Below, piece by piece: positions 7,949 to 17,267 of a stretch of DNA of 48,433 bases (the stretch's first letter is position 1; each line of letters opens with the position of its first letter). A program made the translations under genes and the position numbers. The DNA comes from Kiloniellaceae bacterium. Its GTDB lineage: Bacteria > Pseudomonadota > Alphaproteobacteria > Kiloniellales > Kiloniellaceae. The stretch lies in assembly GCA_021776195.1 (NCBI GenBank), contig JAJFGK010000165.1:1-48433 (forward strand). Reading direction: 5' to 3'. The notes below the pieces were generated by a model. That model had not been told where the DNA came from. It was given only the letters and a program-made list of their open reading frames with translations, and searched no databases.

Positions 7949-9547
7949 TCAGGCGGCGCCGGCGGCCTTGGACGTGGATGCGGCGGGCGCCTCGGTGGAG
8001 GTCTCGTAGAGCCGGCGGCCGGTGTCGGCGTCGACACCCTGGAGGCGGACGTCATAGCCCCAGAGCCGGCGCAGGTGGCGCAGCACCTCGTCGCGGTTCT
8101 TCTCCGAGAGCGCGATGTTGTTGCGCTGGCTGTGGCGCAGCACCAACTGGCGGTCGCCGAGCAGATCGACGTCGACGATTTGAATATCCGGCTCCAGCCC
8201 GGAGATGTCATAGCTGCGCGCCAGGGTATCGCGGATCTTCCGGTAGCCCTGTTCGTTGTGGATTCCGCCGACCGAGAGGTAATTCTTCTTGGCGTCGTCG
8301 TCGATGCTGAAGAGGCGCATCTTTCGAATCAGATGCGGGCTCAGGTACTGTTTGATGAAGGACTCGTCGCGAAAGTTCGCCCAGGCGTCACGCAGGGTCT
8401 CGCGCCAGGCGCCGGAGCCGGCGAAGTCGGGAAACCACTCGAAATCCTCCTCGGTGGGTTCGTCGCAGATGCGGCGGATGTCCTGCATCATCTCATAGCC
8501 CAGGGCATAGGGGTTGATGCCGTTGAAGCGGGGATCGTCGAAGTCCGGCTGAAAGACCACGTTGGTGTGGCTGTGCAGGATTTCCAGCAGCGTGCCCTCG
8601 TTGATCAGACCCCGGTCGAACAGTTCGTTGACGATCGTGTGGTGGACGAAACAGGCACAGCCTTCGTTCATCACCTTGGTCTGTTTTTGCGGATAGTAGT
8701 ACTGCGCCATGTTGCGCACGATGCGCAGGATCTCGCGTTCCCAGGTCTCCAGGACCGGCGAGTTTTTCTCGACGAAGTAGAGCAGGTTCTCCTCGGGCAG
8801 CTTCAAGGTCTTGCGGCGCTCGTCGGCGGCCGCCTCGGCCTCGCTGGGGTCGCTCGAGGCCGGGCCCTGGGGAAGGGTCCGCCAGATGTCGTTGAAGGTT
8901 TCGTCCTCGTAGGCCAGGCGGGCCTCGATGCGGGCCTTTTCTTCCTCGTCGCTGGGCCTGTAGCGCCGGCGGTAGCGAAAGACCCCCTGGTCCATCAAGG
9001 CGTGGCAGGCATCCAGAATCTCTTCCACCGCCTCCAGGCCATGTCGCTCTTCGCAGGTCGCGATGTAGCCCTTGGCGAACTCCAGATAGTCGAGGATAGC
9101 CTTGGCGTCGGTCCACTCCTGGAACAGGTAGTTGTTTTTGAAGAAGTGATTGTGGCCGAAGGCGGCGTGGGCCAGAACCAGGGTCTGCATCGCCATGGTG
9201 TTTTCTTCCATGTAGTAGCTGATGCAAGGGTCCGAGTTGATGACGATTTCATAGGCCAGGCCCTGAAAGCCTTTGCGATACATGGTTTCGTCGTGGATGA
9301 AGCGCTTGCCGAAGGACCAGTGCTGATACATCAGCGGCATGCCGATGGAACAGTAGGCGTCCAGCATCTGCTCGGCGGTGATGACCTCGATCTGGTTGCT
9401 GTAGGTGTCGAGCCCCAGATCGTCGCGGGCAATCTCTTCGATCGCCGCGTAGGTGCGCTTGAGCTTGTCGAAGGTCCAGTCCGATCCCTCGAAGAGGAAC
9501 TCGCCGCCGTTCTCTTTCTTGGCCGGGGCCTTGGATCCGCTTGCCAC
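7949..9547 (-). CDS. spoVR: SpoVR family protein (YcgB-like)
   Basis: A 532-residue protein of the SpoVR/YcgB family. It is almost always encoded with PrkA and a DUF444 protein, as here. Typical segments are present: the N-terminal EGSDWTF, the MPLMYQHWSFGK block, EINS-like EIVINSDP, the CACFVHH segment with Cys/His residues, and ENPYALGYEM-like INPYALGYEMMQDI. The start is a GTG at 9547 with GGAAGGAG upstream, just after the stop of the DUF444 gene; a longer in-frame extension overlaps that gene and is not credible. The biochemical role is unknown. In enterobacteria the cluster belongs to the stationary-phase and nitrogen-starvation response. It is last in the operon. Confidence 0.92.
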   Translation of the reverse strand: MASGSKAPAKKENGGEFLFEGSDWTFDKLKRTYAAIEEIARDDLGLDTYSNQIEVITAEQMLDAYCSIGMPLMYQHWSFGKRFIHDETMYRKGFQGLAYEIVINSDPCISYYMEENTMAMQTLVLAHAAFGHNHFFKNNYLFQEWTDAKAILDYLEFAKGYIATCEERHGLEAVEEILDACHALMDQGVFRYRRRYRPSDEEEKARIEARLAYEDETFNDIWRTLPQGPASSDPSEAEAAADERRKTLKLPEENLLYFVEKNSPVLETWEREILRIVRNMAQYYYPQKQTKVMNEGCACFVHHTIVNELFDRGLINEGTLLEILHSHTNVVFQPDFDDPRFNGINPYALGYEMMQDIRRICDEPTEEDFEWFPDFAGSGAWRETLRDAWANFRDESFIKQYLSPHLIRKMRLFSIDDDAKKNYLSVGGIHNEQGYRKIRDTLARSYDISGLEPDIQIVDVDLLGDRQLVLRHSQRNNIALSEKNRDEVLRHLRRLWGYDVRLQGVDADTGRRLYETSTEAPAASTSKAAGAA

Positions 9548-9564
9548 GAGTGCCGCTCCTTCCG

Positions 9565-10869
9565 CTAGCTGGCTTGCTTGGCGAAGAGCTCGCGAAACAC
9601 CGGGTAGATGTCCCCCGGCTTGGAGATCTGTTTCTTCGCGAAGTTCGGCCATTCGCCTTCCAGGCCCTGGTAGCCGCGCCACAGGGTCTTGCCGCTGTCG
9701 GCGCTGGCGAAGCGCAGCAGTTCCTGCTCGCCGAGGATCTCGATGTAGGCGAAGTGCTGGCAGAGCGGCAGAAGATCGCCGGCAAGCAACGCCAGGCAGG
9801 ACGACATGTCGCTTTCCATGTTGTCGCCATCGGAAGCCTGGGCCGCGTAGATGTTCCATTCCTTGGCCGGATAGCGATCGCGGATCACCTTTTTCATCTC
9901 GACCAACGCGGTGCTGACCATGGTGCCGCCGGTCTCCCGGCTATGGAAAAAGGTCTCCTCGTCGACTTCCTGGGCCTGATGGGTGTGGCGGATGAAGACG
10001 ATATCGATGCGCTTGTAGCGACGCTTCAAGAAGAGATGCAAAAGGACGTAGAAGCGCTTGGCCAGATCCTTCTCGTGCTGACCCATGGACCCGGAGACGT
10101 CCATCAGACAGAACATGACGGCACTGGTCTTGGGCTGGGGCTGCGGATCGAAGCGGTTGTAGCGGACATCCATGGGATCGATGTAGGGGATCAGACGCCA
10201 GCGGCGCTCCAGATCGATCAGCTTGGCCTCGATCTCGACCAGGCGGCGCTGTTGCACGGCGGTCGGCTTTTTCAGGGCGCTCAGATAGGCCCGCTCTTCG
10301 CGCAGTTCGTCGAGGTCGCCCAGGACCGGGCGCCGAAGCGCCAGACGCCGGCCGTAGGAATTGCGCATGGTGCGCAGGATGTTGAGATTGCTGGTCGATC
10401 CCGACGTGGTGAAACCGGCGCGTCGGGGTTTGACGGCGGTCACGTCTTTCAGGTTGGTCTTCACCAGGTCGGGCAGTTCCAGATCTTCGAAGAAGAGATC
10501 GAGAAACTCCTCGCGGGACAGATCGAAGGTGAAGTCGTCCTCGCCCTCGCCCTGGTCGCTCGCCTTCTTGCCACCGCCGCCGGCGCCGCTGGGCGGCCGG
10601 GCGATGCGGTCGCCGGGGGTGAACTCCTTGTTGCCCGGATAGGTGCCTTCGCGTTTCCCGCCGGTCGGGTTCAAACGAAAGCGCGGCTCGCGAATACCCT
10701 TGGAGGGTATCGAGATCTTCTCCTTGGATCCGACGTCGGTGATGGAGCGATCTTGCAGCGACTCGTTGACCGCCTTCTTGATCTGGGCGCGGGCGCGGCG
10801 CAGGAACCGCTGGCGGTTGCCAAGACTCTTGTCTTTGGGGTTCAGCCGCCGGTCGATGAAATGCCGCAT
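9565..10869 (-). CDS. yeaH: YeaH/YhbH family (DUF444) protein with VWA fold
   Basis: A 434-residue DUF444 protein. The first 100 residues are basic with a Gly-rich linker at about 94-102. A helical region follows, and from about 250 a von Willebrand A-like domain with the MIDAS metal motif DVSGSM at 257-262. The later TGGT and SDGDN segments could complete the metal site. It probably bridges PrkA and SpoVR through metal-dependent protein contacts, but this is inferred from constant gene association. It starts 50 bases after prkA and ends 17 bases before spoVR. Confidence 0.93.
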   Translation of the reverse strand: MRHFIDRRLNPKDKSLGNRQRFLRRARAQIKKAVNESLQDRSITDVGSKEKISIPSKGIREPRFRLNPTGGKREGTYPGNKEFTPGDRIARPPSGAGGGGKKASDQGEGEDDFTFDLSREEFLDLFFEDLELPDLVKTNLKDVTAVKPRRAGFTTSGSTSNLNILRTMRNSYGRRLALRRPVLGDLDELREERAYLSALKKPTAVQQRRLVEIEAKLIDLERRWRLIPYIDPMDVRYNRFDPQPQPKTSAVMFCLMDVSGSMGQHEKDLAKRFYVLLHLFLKRRYKRIDIVFIRHTHQAQEVDEETFFHSRETGGTMVSTALVEMKKVIRDRYPAKEWNIYAAQASDGDNMESDMSSCLALLAGDLLPLCQHFAYIEILGEQELLRFASADSGKTLWRGYQGLEGEWPNFAKKQISKPGDIYPVFRELFAKQAS

Positions 10870-10919
10870 CCTGCTATCTCACTTAGGTTTGATTGCGCCC
10901 AGCCGGTCTCCGTTTCGCC

Positions 10920-12869
10920 CTATCCTGCCTTGTTGACCCGCATGTACCACTCGACCAGCCGGCGGACCTGGCGTTCGGTATAGCCCCGATCGGTCATGCG
11001 GCGGACGAACTCGGCGTGCTGCTTGTCGGACTTGCTGTCCTTTTTGGAGCCGAAGGAGATCACCGGCAGAAGGTCCTCGACCTGACTGAACATCCGCTTT
11101 TCGATCACTTCGCGGATCTTCTCGTAACTGGTCCAGGAGGGGTTCTTGCCGTCGTTCTTGGCCCGGGCGCGCAGCGCGAACTTCACCACTTCGTTGCGGA
11201 AGTCCTTGGGATTGGCGATCCCGCCGGGCTTCTCGACCTTGGAGAGTTCGCCGTCGAGGATCTCGCGGTCGAAGACCTGGCCGGTATCGGGGTCCTTGTA
11301 GTCCTGCTCCTCGATCCAGGCGTCGGCATAGGCGATGTAGCGGTCGAAGAGGTTCTGGCCATACTCGGAATAGGACTCCAGATAGGCCTTTTGGATCTCG
11401 TGGCCGATGAACTCCGCGTAGCGCGGCGACAGCTCGGACTTGATGAAGTCGAGATAGCGGTCCTCGGTCTCCTTGGGAAACTGCTCGCGCTTGATGGCCT
11501 GCTCCAGGACATAGAGCAGGTGCACCGGGTCGGCGGCGATTTCCTCGGTGTCGTAGTTGAAGGTCTCGGACAGCACCTTGAAGGCAAAGCGGGTCGAGAC
11601 GCCGTTCATGCCCTCGTCGACGCCGGCCACCTCGCGGTACTCTTGCACCGACTTGGCCTTGGGGTCCGTGTCCTTCAGGTTACAGCCGCTGTAGACCCGC
11701 ATCTTGGAATAGAGCGACGAGTTTTCATGCTCGCGCAGGCGCGTCAGCACGCAAAAGCGGCTCAGCATCTCCAGGACTTCCGGGGCACAGGCGGTGCCGT
11801 CGAGCTCGCTGCTGTTCAGCAGCTTTTGATAGATATCGGCTTCTTCCTGAATCCGCAGGCAATAGGGCACCTTGACGACGCAGATGCGGTCGAGGAAGGC
11901 CTCGTTGTTCTTGTTGTTCTTGAACTGATCCCATTCCGACTCGTTGGAATGGGCCAGCACGATGCCCTCGAAGGGAAAGGCGCCAAAGCTTTCGGTGCCC
12001 AGGTAGTTGCCCTCCTGGGTCGCGGTGAGAAGCGGGTGCAGTACCTTGATCGGCGCCTTGAACATCTCGACGAATTCGAGCAGCCCTTGGGTGGTGCAGT
12101 TCAGGCCGCCGGAATAGCTGTAGGCGTCCGGGTCGTTCTGGCTGTAGTGCTCGAGCTGGCGAATATCGATCTTGCCGACCAGGGCCGAGATGTCCTGGTT
12201 GTTCTCGTCGCCCGGCTCGGTCTTGGCGACCGCGATACGGCGCAGGCGCGACGGCATCAGCTTGGTTACGGAGAACTTCGAGATGTCGCCGTCGAATTCG
12301 TCCAGCCGCTTTTGCGCCCAGGGCGAAGAAAGCCCCGTCAGGCGGCGCGTGGGGATGCCGTACTTGTCCTCCAGCAGCTCGCCGAACTCCTCGGGATTGA
12401 ACAGGCCGAGCGGCGATTCGAAGAGTGGGCTGATCTGGTCGCCGGCCTTCAAGACGTAGACCGGTTGATCCTCCATCAGACGCTTCAGCCGTTCGGCCAG
12501 CGAAGACTTGCCGCCGCCGACCGGCCCCAGCAGGTAAAGGATCTGCTTGCGTTCCTCGAGACCCTGGGCGGCGTACTGGAAGTAGCCCACGATCCGCTGG
12601 ATCGTGTCCTCCATGCCGAAGAAGTCCTTAAAGGCGGGATAGACCTTGATGGTCCGGTTGAGAAAGACGCGCCCGAGGCGGCTGTCCTTGCTGGTATCGA
12701 TCATCTCGGGCTCGCCGATGGCCGCGATCATTCGCTCGGCGGCGCTGGCGTAGACGGAGGGATCGTCGCGGCAGGCCGCGAGATAATCCTGAAGGCTCAG
12801 GTCTTCGTGCTTCTGACGGTCGTAAACCTCGGCAAAACGGTCAAAGATATCGTGGGCGACAGCGGGCAT
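10920..12869 (-). CDS. prkA: PrkA family serine protein kinase/AAA protein
   Basis: A 649-residue PrkA protein. The N-terminal AAA-like domain carries Walker A GPVGGGKS at 115-122, preceded by the family segment FFGMEDTIQRIV. The C-terminal half has the PrkA-specific kinase-like fold with long helices, ending in WYMRVNKAG. Homologues are reported as Ser/Thr kinases or, in some species, as ATP-dependent proteases. The ATG at 12869 is preferred because TGGAG lies 7 bases upstream; an ATG at 12887 is also in frame. It is first in the operon prkA-yeaH-spoVR, so the control region should lie in 12870-13168. Confidence 0.93.
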   Translation of the reverse strand: MPAVAHDIFDRFAEVYDRQKHEDLSLQDYLAACRDDPSVYASAAERMIAAIGEPEMIDTSKDSRLGRVFLNRTIKVYPAFKDFFGMEDTIQRIVGYFQYAAQGLEERKQILYLLGPVGGGKSSLAERLKRLMEDQPVYVLKAGDQISPLFESPLGLFNPEEFGELLEDKYGIPTRRLTGLSSPWAQKRLDEFDGDISKFSVTKLMPSRLRRIAVAKTEPGDENNQDISALVGKIDIRQLEHYSQNDPDAYSYSGGLNCTTQGLLEFVEMFKAPIKVLHPLLTATQEGNYLGTESFGAFPFEGIVLAHSNESEWDQFKNNKNNEAFLDRICVVKVPYCLRIQEEADIYQKLLNSSELDGTACAPEVLEMLSRFCVLTRLREHENSSLYSKMRVYSGCNLKDTDPKAKSVQEYREVAGVDEGMNGVSTRFAFKVLSETFNYDTEEIAADPVHLLYVLEQAIKREQFPKETEDRYLDFIKSELSPRYAEFIGHEIQKAYLESYSEYGQNLFDRYIAYADAWIEEQDYKDPDTGQVFDREILDGELSKVEKPGGIANPKDFRNEVVKFALRARAKNDGKNPSWTSYEKIREVIEKRMFSQVEDLLPVISFGSKKDSKSDKQHAEFVRRMTDRGYTERQVRRLVEWYMRVNKAG

Positions 12870-13168
12870 GATCGGCTCCAATTGCATCTTCGGGGATGTA
12901 CCAGGAACGCCAGCCAATCATGAGCCGAGATGGTTAACGGCACTTTAGCATATGGTTACTAAATCGTTACTTAAGGGCGGTTGTTCGAATTTTGTTGCGC
13001 TGCGGGTTTACCCGGAGGCACCCATGCGCCCCTGCGGCTTGCCCTGGACCGCCAGCGTGGCCTGGTGCTACTCTGCGCGGCAGGGGACGTTCTCGGAACG
13101 GCTCGCCTTTGTTGGCGGCGCCCCATGATATGTGCGCCGCTAATTAGCTTCGGGGGAAGTTGCACAAG
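12870..13168. other. Divergent intergenic region with AT-rich promoter-like stretch
   Basis: The 299 bases lie between the divergent prkA and barrel-protein starts. The segment 12930-12975 is clearly AT-rich in a GC-rich background. It carries a GTTAAC, a TTAA-N7-TTAG near-match to the CtrA box (about 12933-12947), and two copies of GTTACT(A/T)AA (about 12954 and 12966). It probably holds the prkA promoter. The side nearer 13168 carries GGGGGAA, the ribosome-binding site of the barrel gene. No gene is credible here. Confidence 0.4.
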
Positions 13169-14776
13169 GTGAAGCGTTCGCTCTCTCTATTCGCCATGGG
13201 CGCCGCGCTGCTGTGCCTCACGGCCTCGGCGGCGGGTGCCGCGTCGCAAGGCAGCTATGGCCAGGGAAGCTATGGTTTCGTCTCGGCGGGCACGCCGGAT
13301 CTCTTTGCCCCGGTGCCGCATTGGCCGCTGCGGCCGCTCGACGGGCAGATCCAGCCGCTGCCGGGTGGCCAGGATGTCGTCGTGATCGGCGGCGATGGGG
13401 TCACTCTGATCCAAGCGCCGCGCCCGGCGCCGCCGCCCGCTCTGCCGCCGATACTGGCGGCCCAGCGATCCCTGCCTGCCGGCAGCGAGGTGAGCGCGGT
13501 TCCGGCGACAGTGAGCGTGCCGGATCAGTCCGTCCTGGTCGAAAGCGATCAGGACCAGTTCATCGACGCCGCGGCCCTGCCGCTGCACCGGCCGCGCTGG
13601 TACCTGCAGTTCCGCGGCGGCCAACAGTTCTATGCCGACTCGGACATTGCCCCCAGCTTCGAGACCGAGGCCGAGCGCGTCGGCAACGAGCTGGTCGGAA
13701 CCTCGGTCGGCTATGCCTGGAACCGCTACTTGAGCACCGAACTGGCGCTCGATTTTCATGAAACCAACGTGAACAACACCGATGTCGACGGTCAGATCGG
13801 CGAGTACACCGTGGTCACCCTGATGCCCACCGTGAAGGCCAAGTACCCGGTCATGAACGACCGCCTGGTGCCCTATGTCTCGGCCGGTGTCGGTATTGGC
13901 CACTACGAATTCAACGACCGCAACTCCCTGGGCAGCGATCCGGTGATCGGCGACTTCAAGAGCCGCGGCGAGAGCCTGGCCTGGTCCCTGGGCCTGGGTT
14001 TCGACTACTTCGTCGCCGACAACGTGGCCTTCGGCCTGGACGGGCGCTACGTGTTCCAGGAGGCCGACATCGATACCGGCGGCGGCACGGTCGACGGCGA
14101 TCTGGATTCGATCCTGTTGAGCGGCACCGTGACCTTCCTCTTTCCCGGGCCCGAGCGGCAGCCACGGCCCCTGGATCCCGGCGAGTCGCTCTGGGCCCTG
14201 GGCGAGATCATCCCCACCTTCGGCCTGCGTCTCGGCGCCACCTGGCAACCGGACATCGAGATCACCGACGAGTTCGACGCCCCGCACAAGGAACGCGAGC
14301 AGATCTTCGGCGTCCAGGCGGGTGTCGAGCTGAACCGCTATTGGGCCGTCGACCTGGTGCTCGAACACTACGAAACGGTCATCCACACCAACAACAACAG
14401 TCCCGTTCTGATCGATGACGCGATCCGCGAGCTGTCGATCTGGACCCTGATCCCGACCCTGCGCTACAGCTATCCGATCTGGGACGATCTGGCCCGTCTC
14501 TATGCGGTCGCCGGGGCGGGCGTCGGCTTCGTCGAGGCCAACGACCGCCAGCGGCTCGCCGCCAATCCCGCCCAGCCGCAGTTCAGCGCCCGCGGCCTTG
14601 CCCCCGTCGGGGTCTTGGGCGGGGGGTTCGAGTACTTCATCGCCGAGAACATGTCGGTCGGCGGCGAGGTGCGCTATCTGCTCCATCGTCCCGATGTCGA
14701 GGTCGACGGCGTCTCCGAAAGCACCAATTTCGACACCATCCTCTTCACCACGGGTCTGAAGGTCTACTTCAACTGA
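13169..14776 (+). CDS. Outer-membrane protein with two tandem OmpA-like barrels
   Basis: A 535-residue exported protein. The GTG at 13169 gives a signal peptide of about 23 residues (hydrophobic core LFAMGAALLCL, AGA cleavage) and sits 10 bases after GGGGGAA; a TTG at 13160 is the alternative. A Pro-rich segment (about 60-100) leads into barrel 1 (about 140-325), whose last strand is LLSGTVTFLF. Barrel 2 (about 345-535) repeats the same motif order: strand with LNRYWAVDLVLEHYE, PTLRYSYPIWDDLARLYAVAG, GGGFEYFIAENMSVGGEVRY, and the C-terminal GLKVYFN. Each half resembles the 8-strand outer-membrane beta-barrel family. No peptidoglycan-binding OmpA domain is present. Internal duplication is evident; function is unknown. 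Confidence 0.8.
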   Translation: MKRSLSLFAMGAALLCLTASAAGAASQGSYGQGSYGFVSAGTPDLFAPVPHWPLRPLDGQIQPLPGGQDVVVIGGDGVTLIQAPRPAPPPALPPILAAQRSLPAGSEVSAVPATVSVPDQSVLVESDQDQFIDAAALPLHRPRWYLQFRGGQQFYADSDIAPSFETEAERVGNELVGTSVGYAWNRYLSTELALDFHETNVNNTDVDGQIGEYTVVTLMPTVKAKYPVMNDRLVPYVSAGVGIGHYEFNDRNSLGSDPVIGDFKSRGESLAWSLGLGFDYFVADNVAFGLDGRYVFQEADIDTGGGTVDGDLDSILLSGTVTFLFPGPERQPRPLDPGESLWALGEIIPTFGLRLGATWQPDIEITDEFDAPHKEREQIFGVQAGVELNRYWAVDLVLEHYETVIHTNNNSPVLIDDAIRELSIWTLIPTLRYSYPIWDDLARLYAVAGAGVGFVEANDRQRLAANPAQPQFSARGLAPVGVLGGGFEYFIAENMSVGGEVRYLLHRPDVEVDGVSESTNFDTILFTTGLKVYFN

Positions 14777-14801
14777 CTTGATGTGGCAGAAGAGGGTCAT
14801 A

Positions 14802-14836
14802 CCAAGAGCCCAGGAGATTGACTCATGGGTTCTTGG
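14802..14836. terminator. Hairpin between convergent genes
   Basis: CCAAGAGCCCA (14802-14812) pairs with TGGGTTCTTGG (14826-14836), giving an 11-bp stem with one G-U pair and a 13-base loop. It lies 25 bases after the barrel-protein stop and before the end of the convergent Rieske gene. It has no U tract, so it may be a weak or bidirectional terminator. Confidence 0.45.
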
Positions 14837-14908
14837 CAAGCGCGACTGCGCGTCCGCAGCGTAAGCGGCGAGTGAGCGCCGGACGGTCATTCTTTATGGC
14901 CGTTGGAA

Positions 14909-16075
14909 TCAGTCGTCGCGCAGCGACTCCTCGACCCATTGGTGAAAGCGGTGCAGGTGATGCTCCTCGGGCATCAGCACGCCGTGTTCATGGCGCAGGC
15001 AGTGCAGCCCCTGCTGATTGAGCTCGGAGATTTCGGCGTCCTGGGACAGGACCGTTTTGGCGAAGTCGACCACGTTGCCCAAATCGAAGGCGGGATCCTG
15101 CAGGGTCTCGGCGGGAAACAGCCATTCCGCCTGCAGCTCGGTCTCCTCGGGCCCGAGCGGCAGGAGCCGGATAACCCGTACATAGTCGAGGTGGGCGGCC
15201 ATATAGGTCGAGGGCAGGTTGACGAAGAAACTTTGGCCCGCTTCGCGTTCGGCCGGGGACAGGTTGGGGAAAGTGGCGCCGTGGGCCTGGCCGTCCAGGG
15301 ACCAGGTCTCGGCACCGGCCTTCAGGCCGCCCTTGTCGCGGGGATCGGCGGAGCCGGCCTTGAGGGCCCAGTCCGGGTCGTCGCGCGACCGCGAGATCCG
15401 CCGGCCATAGATCGGCACCAGGTCGGTCAGCTCGGGGTGCACGTTCGGGCAGTGCAGGCATTCGTTGAAGTTCTCCCAGAAGACCTTCCAATTGCAGGCC
15501 ATGGTCTTGCGCCAGCTATGACCGACGACGAGATCTTCCAGCGGCCAGTTCTCGAAGCTGCCCGCCCGTTCCTTGGTGGAAAGGCTGAAGGGCGGCGGCG
15601 TCTCGGCGAGCGAGACGAAGACACTGCCGCGCCACTCCGTTAGGGCGATGTCGTAAAGCCCGAGCGCTGTCTTGTCCAAGTCGGGGGCCTCCGCCAGCGA
15701 GCTGGTCTGCAGCAGCCGCCCGTCGGGACGATAGGTCCACTGATGGTAAGGGCAGACGATGGCCTTGGACTTGAAGCGGCCTTCGGCCTCTCGACAGAGG
15801 ATCGAACCGCGGTGCCGGCAGGTGTTGTGGAAGGCCCGCAGCGCCCCCTTGTCGTCACGCAGCAGCAAGATGCGCTGGGATCCGACGGTGAAGGTGCGAA
15901 AGGCCAGGGGCCGATCCAGCCCATCGGCGCGGCAGAGGTAGATCCAGTGGCGGTACCAGATGTCCCGCAGCTCGCGGCGATAGTGCGCCGGGTCATGGTA
16001 GCGCGCGCTCGCCAGGGTCTTCTCGGTCCTGGTGAGGCCGTCGAAGTCCTCGTGGTCCGTCAGTAGTCGCGCCAT
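14909..16075 (-). CDS. Rieske non-haem iron oxygenase, alpha subunit
   Basis: A 388-residue oxygenase component. The Rieske [2Fe-2S] ligands are C86 and H88 (CRH) and C108 and H111 (CPYH). The mononuclear iron site has H208 and H213 in NECLHCPNVHPEL, with D346 (SQDAEI) as the likely third ligand. The NECxHCxxxH form is typical of the branch that demethylates or cleaves quaternary amines (GbcA, carnitine and stachydrine oxygenases) as well as of some aromatic-acid oxygenases. No reductase or ferredoxin gene lies nearby, so electrons must come from elsewhere. It is the last gene of the series behind TRAP genes and an alcohol dehydrogenase (15-base gap). The substrate is presumably what the TRAP system imports. 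Confidence 0.88.
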   Translation of the reverse strand: MARLLTDHEDFDGLTRTEKTLASARYHDPAHYRRELRDIWYRHWIYLCRADGLDRPLAFRTFTVGSQRILLLRDDKGALRAFHNTCRHRGSILCREAEGRFKSKAIVCPYHQWTYRPDGRLLQTSSLAEAPDLDKTALGLYDIALTEWRGSVFVSLAETPPPFSLSTKERAGSFENWPLEDLVVGHSWRKTMACNWKVFWENFNECLHCPNVHPELTDLVPIYGRRISRSRDDPDWALKAGSADPRDKGGLKAGAETWSLDGQAHGATFPNLSPAEREAGQSFFVNLPSTYMAAHLDYVRVIRLLPLGPEETELQAEWLFPAETLQDPAFDLGNVVDFAKTVLSQDAEISELNQQGLHCLRHEHGVLMPEEHHLHRFHQWVEESLRDD

Positions 16076-16090
16076 GGCCTGGTCCCCGCT

Positions 16091-17176
16091 TTAGCGATCG
16101 AACACGATCACGCTGCGCGCCACTTCGCCCTGCTTCATCTCCGCAAAGGCCTCGTTGATCCCCGCCAGCGCGATGCGCTGCGAGATCATGTCGTCGAGCT
16201 TCAGCTTGCCGTTCAGATAAAAGTCGACGTAGCGCGGCATGTCGACGCGGAAGTGGTTGGAGCCCATGTTCGAGCCTTGGATGCGCTTGTCGAACAGCAG
16301 TTCGGCGGCCTCCAGTTCGATCATCTGGCCCTCGGGCACCATGCCGATGACGGTGGCCACGCCCGAGGTTCGCAGCATCCGGAAAGCCTGCTCGCTGGTC
16401 AGCTTCAGGCCCAGCGCTTCGAAGGAATACTCGACGCCGCCGCCGGTCATCTCCTTGATCGCCTCGACCGGATCGCACTGACTGGCATCGACCACGTCGG
16501 TGGCGCCGAAATGCTTGGCCAGATTGAGCTTCGAGCCCTTGATATCGACCGCGATGATGCGTCCGGCCCCGGCGATGGCGGCGCCGTTGATGGCCGACAG
16601 GCCGACACCGCCGCAGCCGATCACCGCCACCGTGCTGCCGACCTCGATGCGCGCCGTGTTGGTCACGGCGCCGAAACCGGTGGTCACGGCACAGCCGATC
16701 AGGGCGGCGCGGTCGAGCGGCATGTCCTCGCGGATCTTCACCAGCGCATGTTCGTGGATCAGCATCTGCTCGGCGAAGGAGGAGAGGTTGTAGATCTGGT
16801 TCATCTTGCCGGCCGGCTGGGCCAGGCGCGGCGTCTCATCGGCCCCGCGGTCGGTCTCCGGGTTCTCGCAGGAAAAGGGCCGGCCGGTGGTGCAGAATTC
16901 GCAGTGGCCGCAGAAGACCGACAGACAGGTGATGACGTGGTCGCCCGGCTTCACGTAGGTCACCTCGGCGCCGACCTTCTCCACCACGCCGGCCGACTCG
17001 TGGCCCAGGACCACCGGCAGATCGCAGCTGTAGAGCCCTTCGATATAGTGCAGGTCGCTGTGGCAGACCCCGACCGCGGCGGTTCGCACCAGCACCTCGT
17101 GGGACTTCGGATTGTCGACCTGGACCTCTTCGATGGTCAGCGGCTTGCCAACCTCGCGCAGCACGGCTGCCTTCAT
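16091..17176 (-). CDS. Zinc-dependent alcohol dehydrogenase (MDR superfamily)
   Basis: A 361-residue medium-chain dehydrogenase. Catalytic zinc ligands are C38 (VCHSD) and H59 (GHESAG); structural zinc ligands are C89, C92, C95 and C103. The NAD-binding motif GCGGVG is at 187-192, with D211 after the second strand favouring NAD over NADP. It resembles the class III-like bacterial group (S-hydroxymethylglutathione or aryl/alkyl alcohol dehydrogenases). It ends 15 bases before the Rieske gene and starts 91 bases after dctM. Possible roles are oxidation of an alcohol substrate or of formaldehyde released by oxidative demethylation; the second fits a Rieske demethylase but is only inferred. Confidence 0.9.
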   Translation of the reverse strand: MKAAVLREVGKPLTIEEVQVDNPKSHEVLVRTAAVGVCHSDLHYIEGLYSCDLPVVLGHESAGVVEKVGAEVTYVKPGDHVITCLSVFCGHCEFCTTGRPFSCENPETDRGADETPRLAQPAGKMNQIYNLSSFAEQMLIHEHALVKIREDMPLDRAALIGCAVTTGFGAVTNTARIEVGSTVAVIGCGGVGLSAINGAAIAGAGRIIAVDIKGSKLNLAKHFGATDVVDASQCDPVEAIKEMTGGGVEYSFEALGLKLTSEQAFRMLRTSGVATVIGMVPEGQMIELEAAELLFDKRIQGSNMGSNHFRVDMPRYVDFYLNGKLKLDDMISQRIALAGINEAFAEMKQGEVARSVIVFDR

Positions 17177-17267
17177 GTCGCTCTCCCTCCCTGTCGCTGT
17201 CTTCTGGTTCTTGTGCGGTCGAGGTTAGACCTCGGAACCACGACGGCTCAACGGGAATCGATAATAT

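Noticed and set aside
9548..9859. N-terminal extension of the SpoVR frame
   Set aside because: It would overlap the end of the DUF444 gene, its composition is Arg/Gly-rich noise, and the GTG at 9547 has a good ribosome-binding site.
10893..12923. Plus-strand open frame opposite prkA
   Set aside because: prkA is conserved and complete on the minus strand; the opposite frame has no recognisable domain.
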